NCBI GenBank assembly: GCA_963739095.1
Contig: CAVTZF010000030.1
Span: forward strand, 62,001 to 126,000
DNA: 64,000 nt
Source of the DNA: JACVRW01 sp963739095
GTDB taxonomy: Bacteria > Actinomycetota > Thermoleophilia > Solirubrobacterales > Thermoleophilaceae
Reading direction: 5' to 3'
A program made the translations under genes and the position numbers. The first letter of the stretch is position 1. Each line of letters begins with the position of its first letter. The notes below the pieces were generated by a model. That model had not been told where the DNA came from and searched no databases. It was given only the letters and a program-made list of their open reading frames with translations. Below are positions 51,931-60,306 of the stretch, piece after piece.

Positions 51931-54900
51931 CTAGCCCCTGACGATCCGGCCCTCCACGACCGGGCCCACCGGCGAGTTCGCGGTTATGTACTCGATTGTC
52001 ACCTCGAGCAGGCCGTCGCCCGGCTGGAGCACGTCGGTCCCGCCTGCCAGCGCCGTGTAGCCGTCGCCGCCACCGAACATGAAGTCGTTGGTGACGATAC
52101 GGACTGGGTCGCCGTCGCCGATCGGCGTGAGCGGCCCGTTCGGGCCCTGCGGCGCACGCGCCAGCTGGCTGATCACGGGCGTCGTCCCGGAGCAGCTGAA
52201 CGTGATCTTGAGCCCCGCCACCTGCGGGAAGCGACCGGTGGCGATGGTGGGATCGCACACCGGGCTGAACCCGTTCAGGAGCGCTTGGCGGAGCTGCGCG
52301 CCGGTCAGCGTCTCGATTACCGTGCGGTTGCCGAACGGCAGCACGGCGAACACCTCGCCCCAGGTGACCTCACCCGGCTGCTCGCCGGCGCTCGGCGGTG
52401 TGCGCAGGATGTCCTGGCGGAGGCCACCGGAGTTGGTGAGCGCCGCGTCGACGCCGGGGTACTTGTCGCGCATCGCGTCCGCGACCATGTTGCCCATGGC
52501 CGATTCGCTCAGCCGCGTCGGGTCGCGAAGGATGTCGGCCGACTGAGTGCCGATCACCTGGTTGCGCAGCACCGCCGTCTCGGCGTTGGCCTGGTCGACG
52601 ATCGCCTTGACGTCGGCACGCGCGGCGACGCCGAGGTTCTTGGCGGTGCGGTTTGCCGTGCCCGCCCAGACGACGTCGCCACCCGAGAGCATCAGCTGGG
52701 CGACCGAGTAGCTGGCGCCCGCGTTGAAGCCCTCGACGACCGGGATCCGGCCGACGACGGTGTTCGCCGCACGGTGGGTGTGGCCGGCGATGACGAGGTC
52801 GACGGTCGTGTCCTGGATCGCCTGGGTGATCCCCATGATCGGGCCCTCCCAGGGCTTCGCCGGGAGGCCGTCGACCCGGTTCGCCCCGAGCGAGGCGCCC
52901 TCGTGGATCACGACTATCTGCACCTTCACCCCGCGCCGGCGGAGCTTCGCCGACTCGCGCTCGATGCGCTCGGCCTCGTCGAGGAAGACGAGCCCCGCGG
53001 TGGCGTCGGCGCGCACGAGCTCCGGTGTCGTGCGGACGGTCGAGCCGATCACGCCGACCCGCACGCCATTCACGCGGAACACCTTCGACGTCTGCATCCA
53101 GTCCGGCGCGCGGCCGGTCGCCTCCTCGACGATGTTGGTCGACAGGAACGGGAAGTTCGCCCGCTCCTGGTGCTGGAGGATCCGCTCGACGCCGAAGTCG
53201 AACTCGTGGTTGCCGAAGCTCGTGGCATCGAGGCCCCAGGCGTTCTCCACGTCGATCGCCGGCCTGTCATCGAGCAGCGCCGAGTTCGGCGGCGAGGCCC
53301 CGACGTTGTCACCGGCCGCCAGCAGCAGCGTGCGGCCCGGCAGGAGCGAGCTCTCCTCGTCGAACATCGTCGCGAGTTGCGCCGATCCGCCGACCCCGAC
53401 GTTCAGGTTGTCGATCAGCTGCGTCGTCGGGTCGAGCTGACCGTGGAAGTCGTTCAGCCCGATGATCGACAGCGGCTTGTACTTGCGGCCCTTGTCGAGC
53501 AGGTCGCGCCGCACGACGCCCTGGCTGTTGCCGGGCGCCGGGACGTCGAGCAGGAAGGCGGCGGTGGGAGCGAGGTCGATGCTGCGCACGTTCTTCACGA
53601 CGCCGCGCTCGATCGCCTTGCCGCCGGCGAGGAAGGTCGCCCGCATGTTCGTGTTGCTCTTCAGGTCCTGCACGTCCGGCACGTAGCCGTGCTGACCGAA
53701 GAACGCGGAGCGCGCGATCAGCGTGCCCGGCGTCGCCGCGTCGAACTGATACGGCGGCGCCGAGAAGACGACGAGGTCGCCGGTGCGCGTCGGGTGCGCC
53801 ATGTCCGCGCCGCCGCGCCCGCCGTTCGGGATGTGGCGTGCCTCGGCCTTCGTGAAGGCACGGTCGATGACCTTCCAGCCCTCGGGGTTGCCGTCGCCGG
53901 TCCAGTCATTCTCATCCTTGAGGGCGAGGAACGCCGCCTTGATGGCGGCGACAGTCGTCGCCTCCTCGCCGGCCGGCACCTGTGGGAAGACGCCGCCCGT
54001 CGGATCACGCCCGGCCAGGTTCAGGTAGATCTGCACGGCGCCGCCGGCCCAACAGGCCTTCGCCTTGCCGATCGTCTCGCCGGCCGCCGGCCGGCAGTTC
54101 GAGGTCTGCGGCCGCGACAGCAGGCCGAGGTCGACGAGCACCTTGCTGGCGTCGATCGCCGCGAACTGCGGCGCGAAGCCGTGATCCGACGAAACGAACG
54201 TCGTGAGGTCGCGATCGCGCATGTGCTTCTGCGCGAGCCGCATCGTCTTGTCGGCCTCCGCGTAGGCCTCGCGGATGAACGCCTCGCGCTCCTTCACGCG
54301 GCCGTCCGGGGTGCCGTTGACCTCGACGTCGTCGTAGGCCGGGTTCGGGGCGCCGTTGGGCAGCCGCTTCGTCACGAGTCCGAGGAACTGGTGCTGGAAC
54401 TCGTCGGTTGTCGGCGCGCCGACGAAGGCGAGGTCCGGCTTGTAGGTGTCGAGCACGTACTCGATCAGCGGGTGGTATGCCGTCGACCAGTAGAGCCCCT
54501 GCTCGACGTAGGTCTCCTCGCTGACGATGCCGGCCTCGAGCACCGCGAAGTCGGCGGCCTGCGAGGACGGGAACTCCTCGGCGACGAAGTCCTCGAAGCT
54601 CCCGGTGAAGCCGGGCTCACCGGGCCAGGTCGGCCAGGACGCGATCGCGCGCGCGACCGAGGTGTGGAAGAGCCGCACCTGCGACAGGTCGCCCGCGAGG
54701 CGCTCGACCTTGACCAGCATGCCGCCGGTCTTGCCGTCCAGGTCCGAGCCCTGGATCTTGACCTTGACGTCCGCCAACTCGCCCTCGCGCAGGTCACCGA
54801 CCGAGTCGTCGCCGTCCTTGGTCGTGGAGAAGAGGACGCGGTCGTAGCGCGTGCGCCCGTCATTGCGGCTGTCGTAGATGTACGCGTTGAGCCCGTACTT

Positions 54901-55680
54901 GTCGACCTGCGGCGTTCCGTCGAGCACGCGCATGCGCATCTCCTGCGCCGGGCTGAACGAGCCCGGGACGTCGGTCCAGCCGCCGGCGGGGGAGGGTTCC
55001 GCCTGCGGGAATGGATCACGGCCGGCGAACCCGTCCGGATGGTCGAACTGCAGGCCGAACGCCTGGGTGAACGAGGCCGAGTCGCTGGCGGAGATGTAGT
55101 TCGTCGCGACTCCTCGGCCCGAGCGGAAGTTCCGGAAGTCGAGCGTCGGGCCGTCGATCGTGCCGCTACGGCCCCCCGCCCACTCGATCTGGGCGACCTT
55201 CTTGCCGCCGCGCTCGGCGCTCTGGGCGAGCGTCTCCGCCTGTAGGACGTTCGGTCCGAACGCCGACGTGCTGTTGCCGAAGGCCTGACCGTTCACGTGG
55301 AAGGTGTTGTTCGTCGATCCGTGCACAGCGGGCCACGCGCCGGTGTTGAGCGTGAACCAGCCGGCGCCGGTATTCGGCGGCGCCTGGGTCAGAAGGCCGC
55401 TGCCGGATGCCTTCGCGCCCTTGCGAAGCAGGTCGCGGAATCCGGGCACGGCACCCTGGTCGGCGTACTTCTCGACCGCGTCTTGGCGCAGTCCGTCGGA
55501 GGCGAAAAAGAGGAGCTTGTCGTCGCGGCCCTTGTCGTGGCCGCCGCCCTTGTGCGTGGAGGAGGACGACGCCGCACCGGCGCCGACCAGCACGCCGAGC
55601 ACCGCCACGCCGACCAGGACGCTCGCGGCTCGCGCTCCGAGCCCGCGGTTCTCGGTTCGCCTCGACACGACCTTTCTCAT
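51931..55680 (-). CDS. Secreted type I phosphodiesterase / 5'-nucleotidase fusion
   Basis: 1249 residues from ATG 55680 (GGGAGGAC upstream). A signal or anchor helix (ASVLVGVAVLGVLVGAGAA) comes first. Then an alkaline-phosphatase-superfamily phosphodiesterase/nucleotide pyrophosphatase domain follows: FFASDGLRQDAV near 59, TQAPPNTGAGWFT with the threonine nucleophile, TTDEFQHQ near 422 and SSDHGFAP near 497. From about 736 a calcineurin-like 5'-nucleotidase (UshA-type) starts with IIGLNDFHGQL, GDNVGAS, GNHEFDFG, IAGHTHRA, followed by its C-terminal substrate domain (LTNSGGLRQDIL, NDFMFGGGDGYTAL). Both active sites look complete. Expected to hydrolyse extracellular nucleotides stepwise to nucleoside and phosphate. 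Confidence 0.88.
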   Translation of the reverse strand: MRKVVSRRTENRGLGARAASVLVGVAVLGVLVGAGAASSSSTHKGGGHDKGRDDKLLFFASDGLRQDAVEKYADQGAVPGFRDLLRKGAKASGSGLLTQAPPNTGAGWFTLNTGAWPAVHGSTNNTFHVNGQAFGNSTSAFGPNVLQAETLAQSAERGGKKVAQIEWAGGRSGTIDGPTLDFRNFRSGRGVATNYISASDSASFTQAFGLQFDHPDGFAGRDPFPQAEPSPAGGWTDVPGSFSPAQEMRMRVLDGTPQVDKYGLNAYIYDSRNDGRTRYDRVLFSTTKDGDDSVGDLREGELADVKVKIQGSDLDGKTGGMLVKVERLAGDLSQVRLFHTSVARAIASWPTWPGEPGFTGSFEDFVAEEFPSSQAADFAVLEAGIVSEETYVEQGLYWSTAYHPLIEYVLDTYKPDLAFVGAPTTDEFQHQFLGLVTKRLPNGAPNPAYDDVEVNGTPDGRVKEREAFIREAYAEADKTMRLAQKHMRDRDLTTFVSSDHGFAPQFAAIDASKVLVDLGLLSRPQTSNCRPAAGETIGKAKACWAGGAVQIYLNLAGRDPTGGVFPQVPAGEEATTVAAIKAAFLALKDENDWTGDGNPEGWKVIDRAFTKAEARHIPNGGRGGADMAHPTRTGDLVVFSAPPYQFDAATPGTLIARSAFFGQHGYVPDVQDLKSNTNMRATFLAGGKAIERGVVKNVRSIDLAPTAAFLLDVPAPGNSQGVVRRDLLDKGRKYKPLSIIGLNDFHGQLDPTTQLIDNLNVGVGGSAQLATMFDEESSLLPGRTLLLAAGDNVGASPPNSALLDDRPAIDVENAWGLDATSFGNHEFDFGVERILQHQERANFPFLSTNIVEEATGRAPDWMQTSKVFRVNGVRVGVIGSTVRTTPELVRADATAGLVFLDEAERIERESAKLRRRGVKVQIVVIHEGASLGANRVDGLPAKPWEGPIMGITQAIQDTTVDLVIAGHTHRAANTVVGRIPVVEGFNAGASYSVAQLMLSGGDVVWAGTANRTAKNLGVAARADVKAIVDQANAETAVLRNQVIGTQSADILRDPTRLSESAMGNMVADAMRDKYPGVDAALTNSGGLRQDILRTPPSAGEQPGEVTWGEVFAVLPFGNRTVIETLTGAQLRQALLNGFSPVCDPTIATGRFPQVAGLKITFSCSGTTPVISQLARAPQGPNGPLTPIGDGDPVRIVTNDFMFGGGDGYTALAGGTDVLQPGDGLLEVTIEYITANSPVGPVVEGRIVRG

Positions 55681-55903
55681 CAACCCGTCCTCCCTGAATG
55701 GTCCGGAACCCTCGCTCGCGCTCGTAACCTACGCCTCTCGCGCGTGGGTGCGTGTTACCACCATGGGGCGCGGACGTAACTTGGCGCTCCCGGCCGCCCC
55801 GACGTGACGCTGGAGTAGGCTCTTATGGAGTGTCCACAGACGGGTGTCGCGCTCCTGCGCCCCCAGTGGGTCGTGTCCCTCGGGAGCAGTTGGGAAGTGG
55901 CAG

Positions 55904-56119
55904 ATGAGCGCACTGGACGAGGGTGGTGCTTGGAAGTCGACGGCTCGCGGGGAGTCGGCTTGGAAAGAGCAGCGGGATGAGGTGGCCACCCGCAACGAGG
56001 CGGCGCAGAAGGCGGGCAAGCTGCGACGCCAGGAGTACACGCGCGAACGTGAGGCCGCACGTCAGGCTGAGGAGGCGCGCCGGCACGCATCGCTGCTGGG
56101 GCGGCGTCGCACCCCCTAG
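55904..56119 (+). CDS. Small charged coiled-coil-like protein
   Basis: 71 residues from ATG 55904 with GGGAAG upstream. GGAWKSTARGESAWKEQRDEV is followed by a long, highly charged helix (RNEAAQKAGKLRRQEYTRERE, RQAEEARRHA). A similar short protein type occurs in Actinobacteria without assigned function. Its stop overlaps the convergent gene's stop in the four bases CTAG (56116-56119). Confidence 0.6.
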   Translation: MSALDEGGAWKSTARGESAWKEQRDEVATRNEAAQKAGKLRRQEYTREREAARQAEEARRHASLLGRRRTP

Positions 56120-56337
56120 GCGTCGGCGTCTGAGCTTGTCTCTTGGCGGCCCGCGCGGATCGCCACCACGTGGGCGCCGCTGATCGCGATCGACTCTCCC
56201 GTGTCGGACAGCGTCAGCCGGGCGAGGGTGCCGGAGCTGCTGCGGGCGGCGTTCTCGATCTCCTTGACGACCTGGTCGACCGAGCCCTCGACGTCGAGCT
56301 GATCACCGGTGCTGAACAGCAGCCTGCTCGTCGGCAT
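56116..56337 (-). CDS. Small conserved-looking hypothetical protein
   Basis: 73 residues from ATG 56337 (GTG 56343 is possible). PTSRLLFSTGDQLDVEGSVDQ then VVKEIENAARSSSGTLARLTL and ISGAHVVAIRAG: a compact alpha/beta pattern seen in short actinobacterial proteins, with no known function. It overlaps the end of the upstream membrane gene on the same strand by about 35 bp, so it is translationally linked to it. Confidence 0.6.
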   Translation of the reverse strand: MPTSRLLFSTGDQLDVEGSVDQVVKEIENAARSSSGTLARLTLSDTGESIAISGAHVVAIRAGRQETSSDADA

Positions 56338-57397
56338 AGTCACGCTCGTCGGTGGCCGTCGCGAGCGCGGCCTCCGGTCGTAGGTGGCCGAGGACGTCGA
56401 AGCAGGATCGCTCGACGCTCCGTCGGAGCTGTGCGGGGATGGCCACGAGTGCCGTCCACTGCGTCTGGCCAGGAGCAGCCAGGTGGGCGAGCGTCGATCT
56501 CACTCGCGCGGCCAGGCGCCTCGTACGCCGATGGGACAGCCCCGCGTCGGCGAATGCCCACCCGGCGAAGGTCAGTCCGCCGACGCTGCCGGTGGCGGTG
56601 AGCAGCAGTCCGGCTGCGGCCGCCGCCGCCACGCCCTCGGGGCCGAGGATCAGCACGGCCGCCGCGGCGCCGACGCTCAGGCCGAAGGGAAGCTGGCCGA
56701 GGCTGACGACGGCGATCAGCACCGCGATCGCGTCGAAGACCGACGCGTCTACGCCGACAGCGCGGAGGAGCAGCCAGTTGCGAGCGATCTGCGCGAACAC
56801 GGCCACCAGCACGAAGCTCACCAGGCGCGTGCGCCCGCGGAGGCTCTGCATCACCGCCAGTCCGTCCTTGAGCCAGCGTCCTTTCGCGAGCGCGAGGCCA
56901 CGCAGACACACGCTCAGGCCGGCGATCACGGCTACGCAGACGAGCGGCAGCCACCACGGCAGGCCGAGCGGGCCCACCAGCGTGAACGACGTCAGCGCGG
57001 CGAGCATGGCCTCCACGACGAGGATGGGCAGCTCGGCGGCAATGAGCGTCGCAACGCGCGGGCTCTCCTCCGGAGCCCAGCGGCGGAGAGCCGTGATGCG
57101 AGCCGCCGAGCTCAGCTGGCCACTGAGCAGCCCGCCGACGAACCCCATGCTCGACGCCCGGTAGAGCCGCCGCCGACCCACGGTGCCGCCGGATGCGCGC
57201 ACACAGACGTACCAAGCCTCGCTTCGCGAGACCAGGGCGATCACCTGGAGGGCGATCGCCGCCAGGACGACAAGCACCGGAGCGCTGCTGATCCCGGCCG
57301 AGACCTCGTCCCATTTCCCGGCGAGGAGCGCCGCGAGGCCGAGCGTGGCGAGCGTGGACAGCGTGGCCGTCAACGCCGTGCGGCCGTGCCGCGGCAT
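56303..57397 (-). CDS. Flippase-like / lysylphosphatidylglycerol synthase TM-region family protein
   Basis: 364 residues, about eight membrane segments: TLATLGLAALLAGKW, VLVVLAAIALQVIALVSRSEAW, then SMGFVGGLLSGQLSSAARI and later GQLPFGLSVGAAAAVLILG. The SEAWY..VRA and glycine-rich segments match the LPG synthetase TM/UPF0104 family, which moves lipid-linked molecules. The soluble synthetase domain is absent. A charged C-terminal tail of about 60 residues follows. Acts at the membrane; cargo unknown. Confidence 0.72.
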   Translation of the reverse strand: MPRHGRTALTATLSTLATLGLAALLAGKWDEVSAGISSAPVLVVLAAIALQVIALVSRSEAWYVCVRASGGTVGRRRLYRASSMGFVGGLLSGQLSSAARITALRRWAPEESPRVATLIAAELPILVVEAMLAALTSFTLVGPLGLPWWLPLVCVAVIAGLSVCLRGLALAKGRWLKDGLAVMQSLRGRTRLVSFVLVAVFAQIARNWLLLRAVGVDASVFDAIAVLIAVVSLGQLPFGLSVGAAAAVLILGPEGVAAAAAAGLLLTATGSVGGLTFAGWAFADAGLSHRRTRRLAARVRSTLAHLAAPGQTQWTALVAIPAQLRRSVERSCFDVLGHLRPEAALATATDERDYADEQAAVQHR

Positions 57398-57546
57398 CGA
57401 GACAGCCCGACCCGGCGCACCCGCGAAGATCTCTGCGCACTCCTCGCCTCTTTCGGATATCGGCGCGACAGGCAGAGGACTGAACCTGCGGTGCCGCCGG
57501 GGGACCCGGGACGGCCTGAACTCTATCCTCTGGCCCGCTTGGGGGG

Positions 57547-57753
57547 CTAGGAGATCTGCTGCACGTTGACGGCGCGCGGGCCCTTCGTATCGCTCTCGGC
57601 GTCATACGAGACGCGGGCGCCCTCGGCGAGCGACTTGAAGCCGTCGCCGGCAATCGCGCTGTGATGCACGAACAGGTCCTTGCCCGCCTCATCCGGCGTG
57701 ACGAAGCCGAAGCCCTTCTCGTCGCTGAACCACTTCACGGTTCCTGTGGCCAT
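57547..57753 (-). CDS. Cold-shock protein (CspA family)
   Basis: 68 residues from ATG 57753 with GGAGG upstream. ATGTVKWFSDEKGFGFVTPD holds RNP1 (KGFGFV) and DLFVHHSAI RNP2, the nucleic-acid-binding motifs of the OB-fold. Binds single-stranded RNA/DNA as RNA chaperone; often abundant. Its upstream region of about 135 bp, before the flavoprotein gene, would hold its promoter; I see no certain -10/-35. Confidence 0.95.
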   Translation of the reverse strand: MATGTVKWFSDEKGFGFVTPDEAGKDLFVHHSAIAGDGFKSLAEGARVSYDAESDTKGPRAVNVQQIS

Positions 57754-57890
57754 CTTGGTACCTCCAGTCGTTGCGTGCGGCGTACGCGGCGGATGCTGGA
57801 GCAACGACTACGGGCGCGAGCACGGATTCACCGAGAGTTGAGCTCGGCTTGACAAATTCGACGGTAGCACGGCGCCGTCGCGCGGTGCAC

Positions 57891-59555
57891 TCAGGCGAGT
57901 GCCAGAGCTTCCTGGGCGAAGCGGACCGCGAGCGCGCCGTCGCCCACGGCTCCGGCCACGCGCTTGGTCGAGCCCGCGCGCACGTCGCCGGCCGCGAAGA
58001 CGCCTGGCCTGACGGTCTCGAGCAGCTGCGGCTCGCGGTCGGCGAGCGGCCAGCGGCACGGCCCCTCGTGGCACGCGGCCCCCTTGCCGCAGACCAGGTA
58101 GCCCGCCGGGTCGACGCCGAGCATCCCCTCGACCATCTCCGTGCACGGATCGGCGCCGATCATCACGAACATCGTGGACGTCTCCACCCGCTGCACATCG
58201 TCAGCGCCGCGGCGGCGGAGGTCGACCGCCTCGAGCCGCCCGTCGCCGTGTGCGGCGGCCACCTCGGTCTCGGTCATCACCTCGATGTTGCGGGCGTGCT
58301 CAATCCGGTCGACGAGGTAGCGCGACATCGTCGACGACAGTCCCTCGCCGCGGACGACGACGCGGACGCTGCGGGCAAGCGAGGCCAGCTGGACGATCGC
58401 CTGGCCCGCGGAGTTGCCGCCGCCGACGACGATCACGTCCTGGTTCCGGCAGCGCTTGGCGTCGCTCGGCATCGCCGCGTGGAAGACACCCGCGCCCGTC
58501 AGCCGCTGCACACCGTCCGCATCGAGCTCGCGCCAGCGTGCACCGGTGGCGACGACGACGGTGCGCGCCAGCACGTGCTGGCCGTCGTCGAGGTCGACGC
58601 GCGTCAGCTCCTCGGGCCCCTCGGCGAGCTCGACCGCACTGTGGAAGCTCGAGAACATCGCGTCGAAGCGGCGCGCCTGCAGTGTCGCCTTGCGTGTCAG
58701 GTCGACGCCCGAGATGCCGGTGGGGAAGCCAAGGTAGTTCTCGATCCGGGAGCTCGTGCCCGCCTGACCGCCCGGTCCCCAGGCCTCGACAACGAGCGTG
58801 CGCAGGCCCTCGGAGCCGCCGTAGACGGCAGCGGCGAGACCCGCGGGCCCCGCTCCGAGGACGACGAGGTCGAAGCGCTGCCCGTCCACCTCGGCACGCA
58901 GCCCGAGCTCGCGCGCGACCTGAGCGGCCGATGGGTTGCGGAGCACGCAGTCGTTGCGGACGAGAACGGGCGTCTCCTCGCGCGGGATCGCCAGGGTGTC
59001 GAGCAGCGCCACGCTCTCCGGGTCGGCGTCCAGGTCGTAGGTGCGCACGGGCAGCAGGTTGCGCTCGAGCAGGTCGCGGACCTGGAATGCGCGCCGTGAT
59101 CCGCGGGGCGTGATGAGACGCAGGACGCCGTGGCCGGTGCCCTCGTGCCAGGCCCGTCGCGCCATCAGCGTTCGAAGCACGATCTCGGCGAAGTGAGGCC
59201 AGCCCGCGAGCATCTCGCGCAGCTCGGCCCGGGAGAAGGCGATCACGTCGGTCGGCTCCGCCGCGATGCAGGCCGAGATGGCCGGCTCGCCGGTGAAGAC
59301 CGCGATGTCGCCGAGGAAGGTCCGGCTGTCCGCCTTCGAGATCACGACGTCCTCGCCCGGCTGGCGATCGACCAGATGCACGAGGCCCTGCTCGATCACG
59401 TAGAACGGGGTGTCACGCTCGCCCTGCTCGTAGAGCGCTTCGCCGGCCGCGAAGGAGCGGCGCACGCCGGACTCCGCCAAGCGCGCGACCTTCTCCTCGG
59501 ACAGGCGCGGGAACATCACCTCGTCGCCGAGATCGGGCAGCGTGATCGTGCTCAT
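57891..59555 (-). CDS. cNMP-binding domain fused to thioredoxin-reductase-like flavoprotein
   Basis: 554 residues. An N-terminal cyclic-nucleotide-binding-like domain (ALYEQGERDTPFYVIEQGLV, GDIAVFTGEPAISACIA, about 20-130) is followed by a short thioredoxin-like linker (RTYDLDADPESVALL). The TrxR-like fold starts near 240 (FDLVVLGAGPAGLAAAVYGGSEG, GGQAGTSSRIENYLGFP, VIVVGGGNSAGQAIVQLA, GVFAAGDVR). The CxxC redox pair of real thioredoxin reductase is missing: the region reads FHAAMPSDAKRC. So it is of the non-thioredoxin, probably regulated NAD(P)H oxidoreductase type. The start overlaps the NTF2-like gene stop. Confidence 0.85.
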   Translation of the reverse strand: MSTITLPDLGDEVMFPRLSEEKVARLAESGVRRSFAAGEALYEQGERDTPFYVIEQGLVHLVDRQPGEDVVISKADSRTFLGDIAVFTGEPAISACIAAEPTDVIAFSRAELREMLAGWPHFAEIVLRTLMARRAWHEGTGHGVLRLITPRGSRRAFQVRDLLERNLLPVRTYDLDADPESVALLDTLAIPREETPVLVRNDCVLRNPSAAQVARELGLRAEVDGQRFDLVVLGAGPAGLAAAVYGGSEGLRTLVVEAWGPGGQAGTSSRIENYLGFPTGISGVDLTRKATLQARRFDAMFSSFHSAVELAEGPEELTRVDLDDGQHVLARTVVVATGARWRELDADGVQRLTGAGVFHAAMPSDAKRCRNQDVIVVGGGNSAGQAIVQLASLARSVRVVVRGEGLSSTMSRYLVDRIEHARNIEVMTETEVAAAHGDGRLEAVDLRRRGADDVQRVETSTMFVMIGADPCTEMVEGMLGVDPAGYLVCGKGAACHEGPCRWPLADREPQLLETVRPGVFAAGDVRAGSTKRVAGAVGDGALAVRFAQEALALA

Positions 59556-59887
59556 TGCCGGATCGTCATCCTCTCGACAAGGTCGCCGCGGACCCTGAAG
59601 GTGAAGTGGCTTGGACCATTGAAGCCGCGGCCGCCGACCTCGGCGCTCACGGTCGTGTCGTCCCCAGTCGTGCTGACCTCGTTGACGTCGAGCGTCACGT
59701 CGACGCCGATGAACTCACGCTCGCTCCAACCCTCGATGGCATCGGCGCCGGCGAACTCACGGCCCCAGTCGTCCACCACTCCGTCCTCCGTGAAGCTCGC
59801 GAGGAAGCCGGCGCTGTCGTGGTCGTTCGCGGCCTTGAGCAGCCGCTCCACAGGCTGAGGGAGGGAAGGCGTTGCCACTCGTTCCAT
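59552..59887 (-). CDS. NTF2/SnoaL-like protein
   Basis: 111 residues from ATG 59887. PVERLLKAANDHDSAGFLASF and EDGVVDDWGREFAGADAIEGW are the usual start of SnoaL/NTF2-like proteins, followed by beta strands ending FRVRGDLVERMTIRQ. Its stop overlaps the flavoprotein start by 4 bp (ATGA), so both are made together. Ligand or enzymatic role not known. Confidence 0.82.
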   Translation of the reverse strand: MERVATPSLPQPVERLLKAANDHDSAGFLASFTEDGVVDDWGREFAGADAIEGWSEREFIGVDVTLDVNEVSTTGDDTTVSAEVGGRGFNGPSHFTFRVRGDLVERMTIRQ

Positions 59888-59978
59888 CGACAGTATCGAT
59901 CGGCGTGAGACTCGCGAATTCTCCAGACCGTCCGACGTTGAATGTTCAATGGGAGCGACCCATTCCGGGGACACTCCA

Positions 59979-60185
59979 ATGAGAGATCGCCTAGAGGCAG
60001 AGCTGGCTGAGGCCCGAGCTTCTCTGCGCGCCCACACTGCGAGCTGGGAGTACGCCTTCGCCATGGCGGGCGGCTGCCATGGGGGTGGCGACCACCCCAC
60101 GCACCACGCCACCCGCGCGCGCACCGACGAGCTCCTGCGGCGCTGCCGCGACCTCGAGGCGCGCCTCGCCGAGCACGTGCTCTGA
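59979..60185 (+). CDS. Small hypothetical protein with His-rich centre
   Basis: 68 residues from ATG 59979. Helical start (RDRLEAELAEARASLRAHTASW), a centre GGCHGGGDHPTHHATRART with four histidines and one cysteine, and a helical end. It could bind a metal. The start has no clear ribosome site. Family not recognised. Confidence 0.55.
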   Translation: MRDRLEAELAEARASLRAHTASWEYAFAMAGGCHGGGDHPTHHATRARTDELLRRCRDLEARLAEHVL

Positions 60186-60306
60186 CGCCCGGCGCGTGCC
60201 TGATTAGGGCCGCCCGTCCCCGGAAACATGCGAGTAATGGCAGACAGCGCTCGGCGCAGCTGCTCCCGGTGAGCGGCGCCGCGGCCGAGCGCGAAGGGAG
60301 GACTCG

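Noticed and set aside
51679..55245. Very long plus-strand open frame (over 1180 codons)
   Set aside because: Antisense shadow of the phosphodiesterase/nucleotidase gene; composition is Arg/Val/Leu/Asp-rich without domain motifs.
57849..57862. TTGACAAATTC on the plus strand between the csp and flavoprotein genes
   Set aside because: No plus-strand gene follows and no -10 at the right spacing; both neighbours are transcribed on the minus strand.
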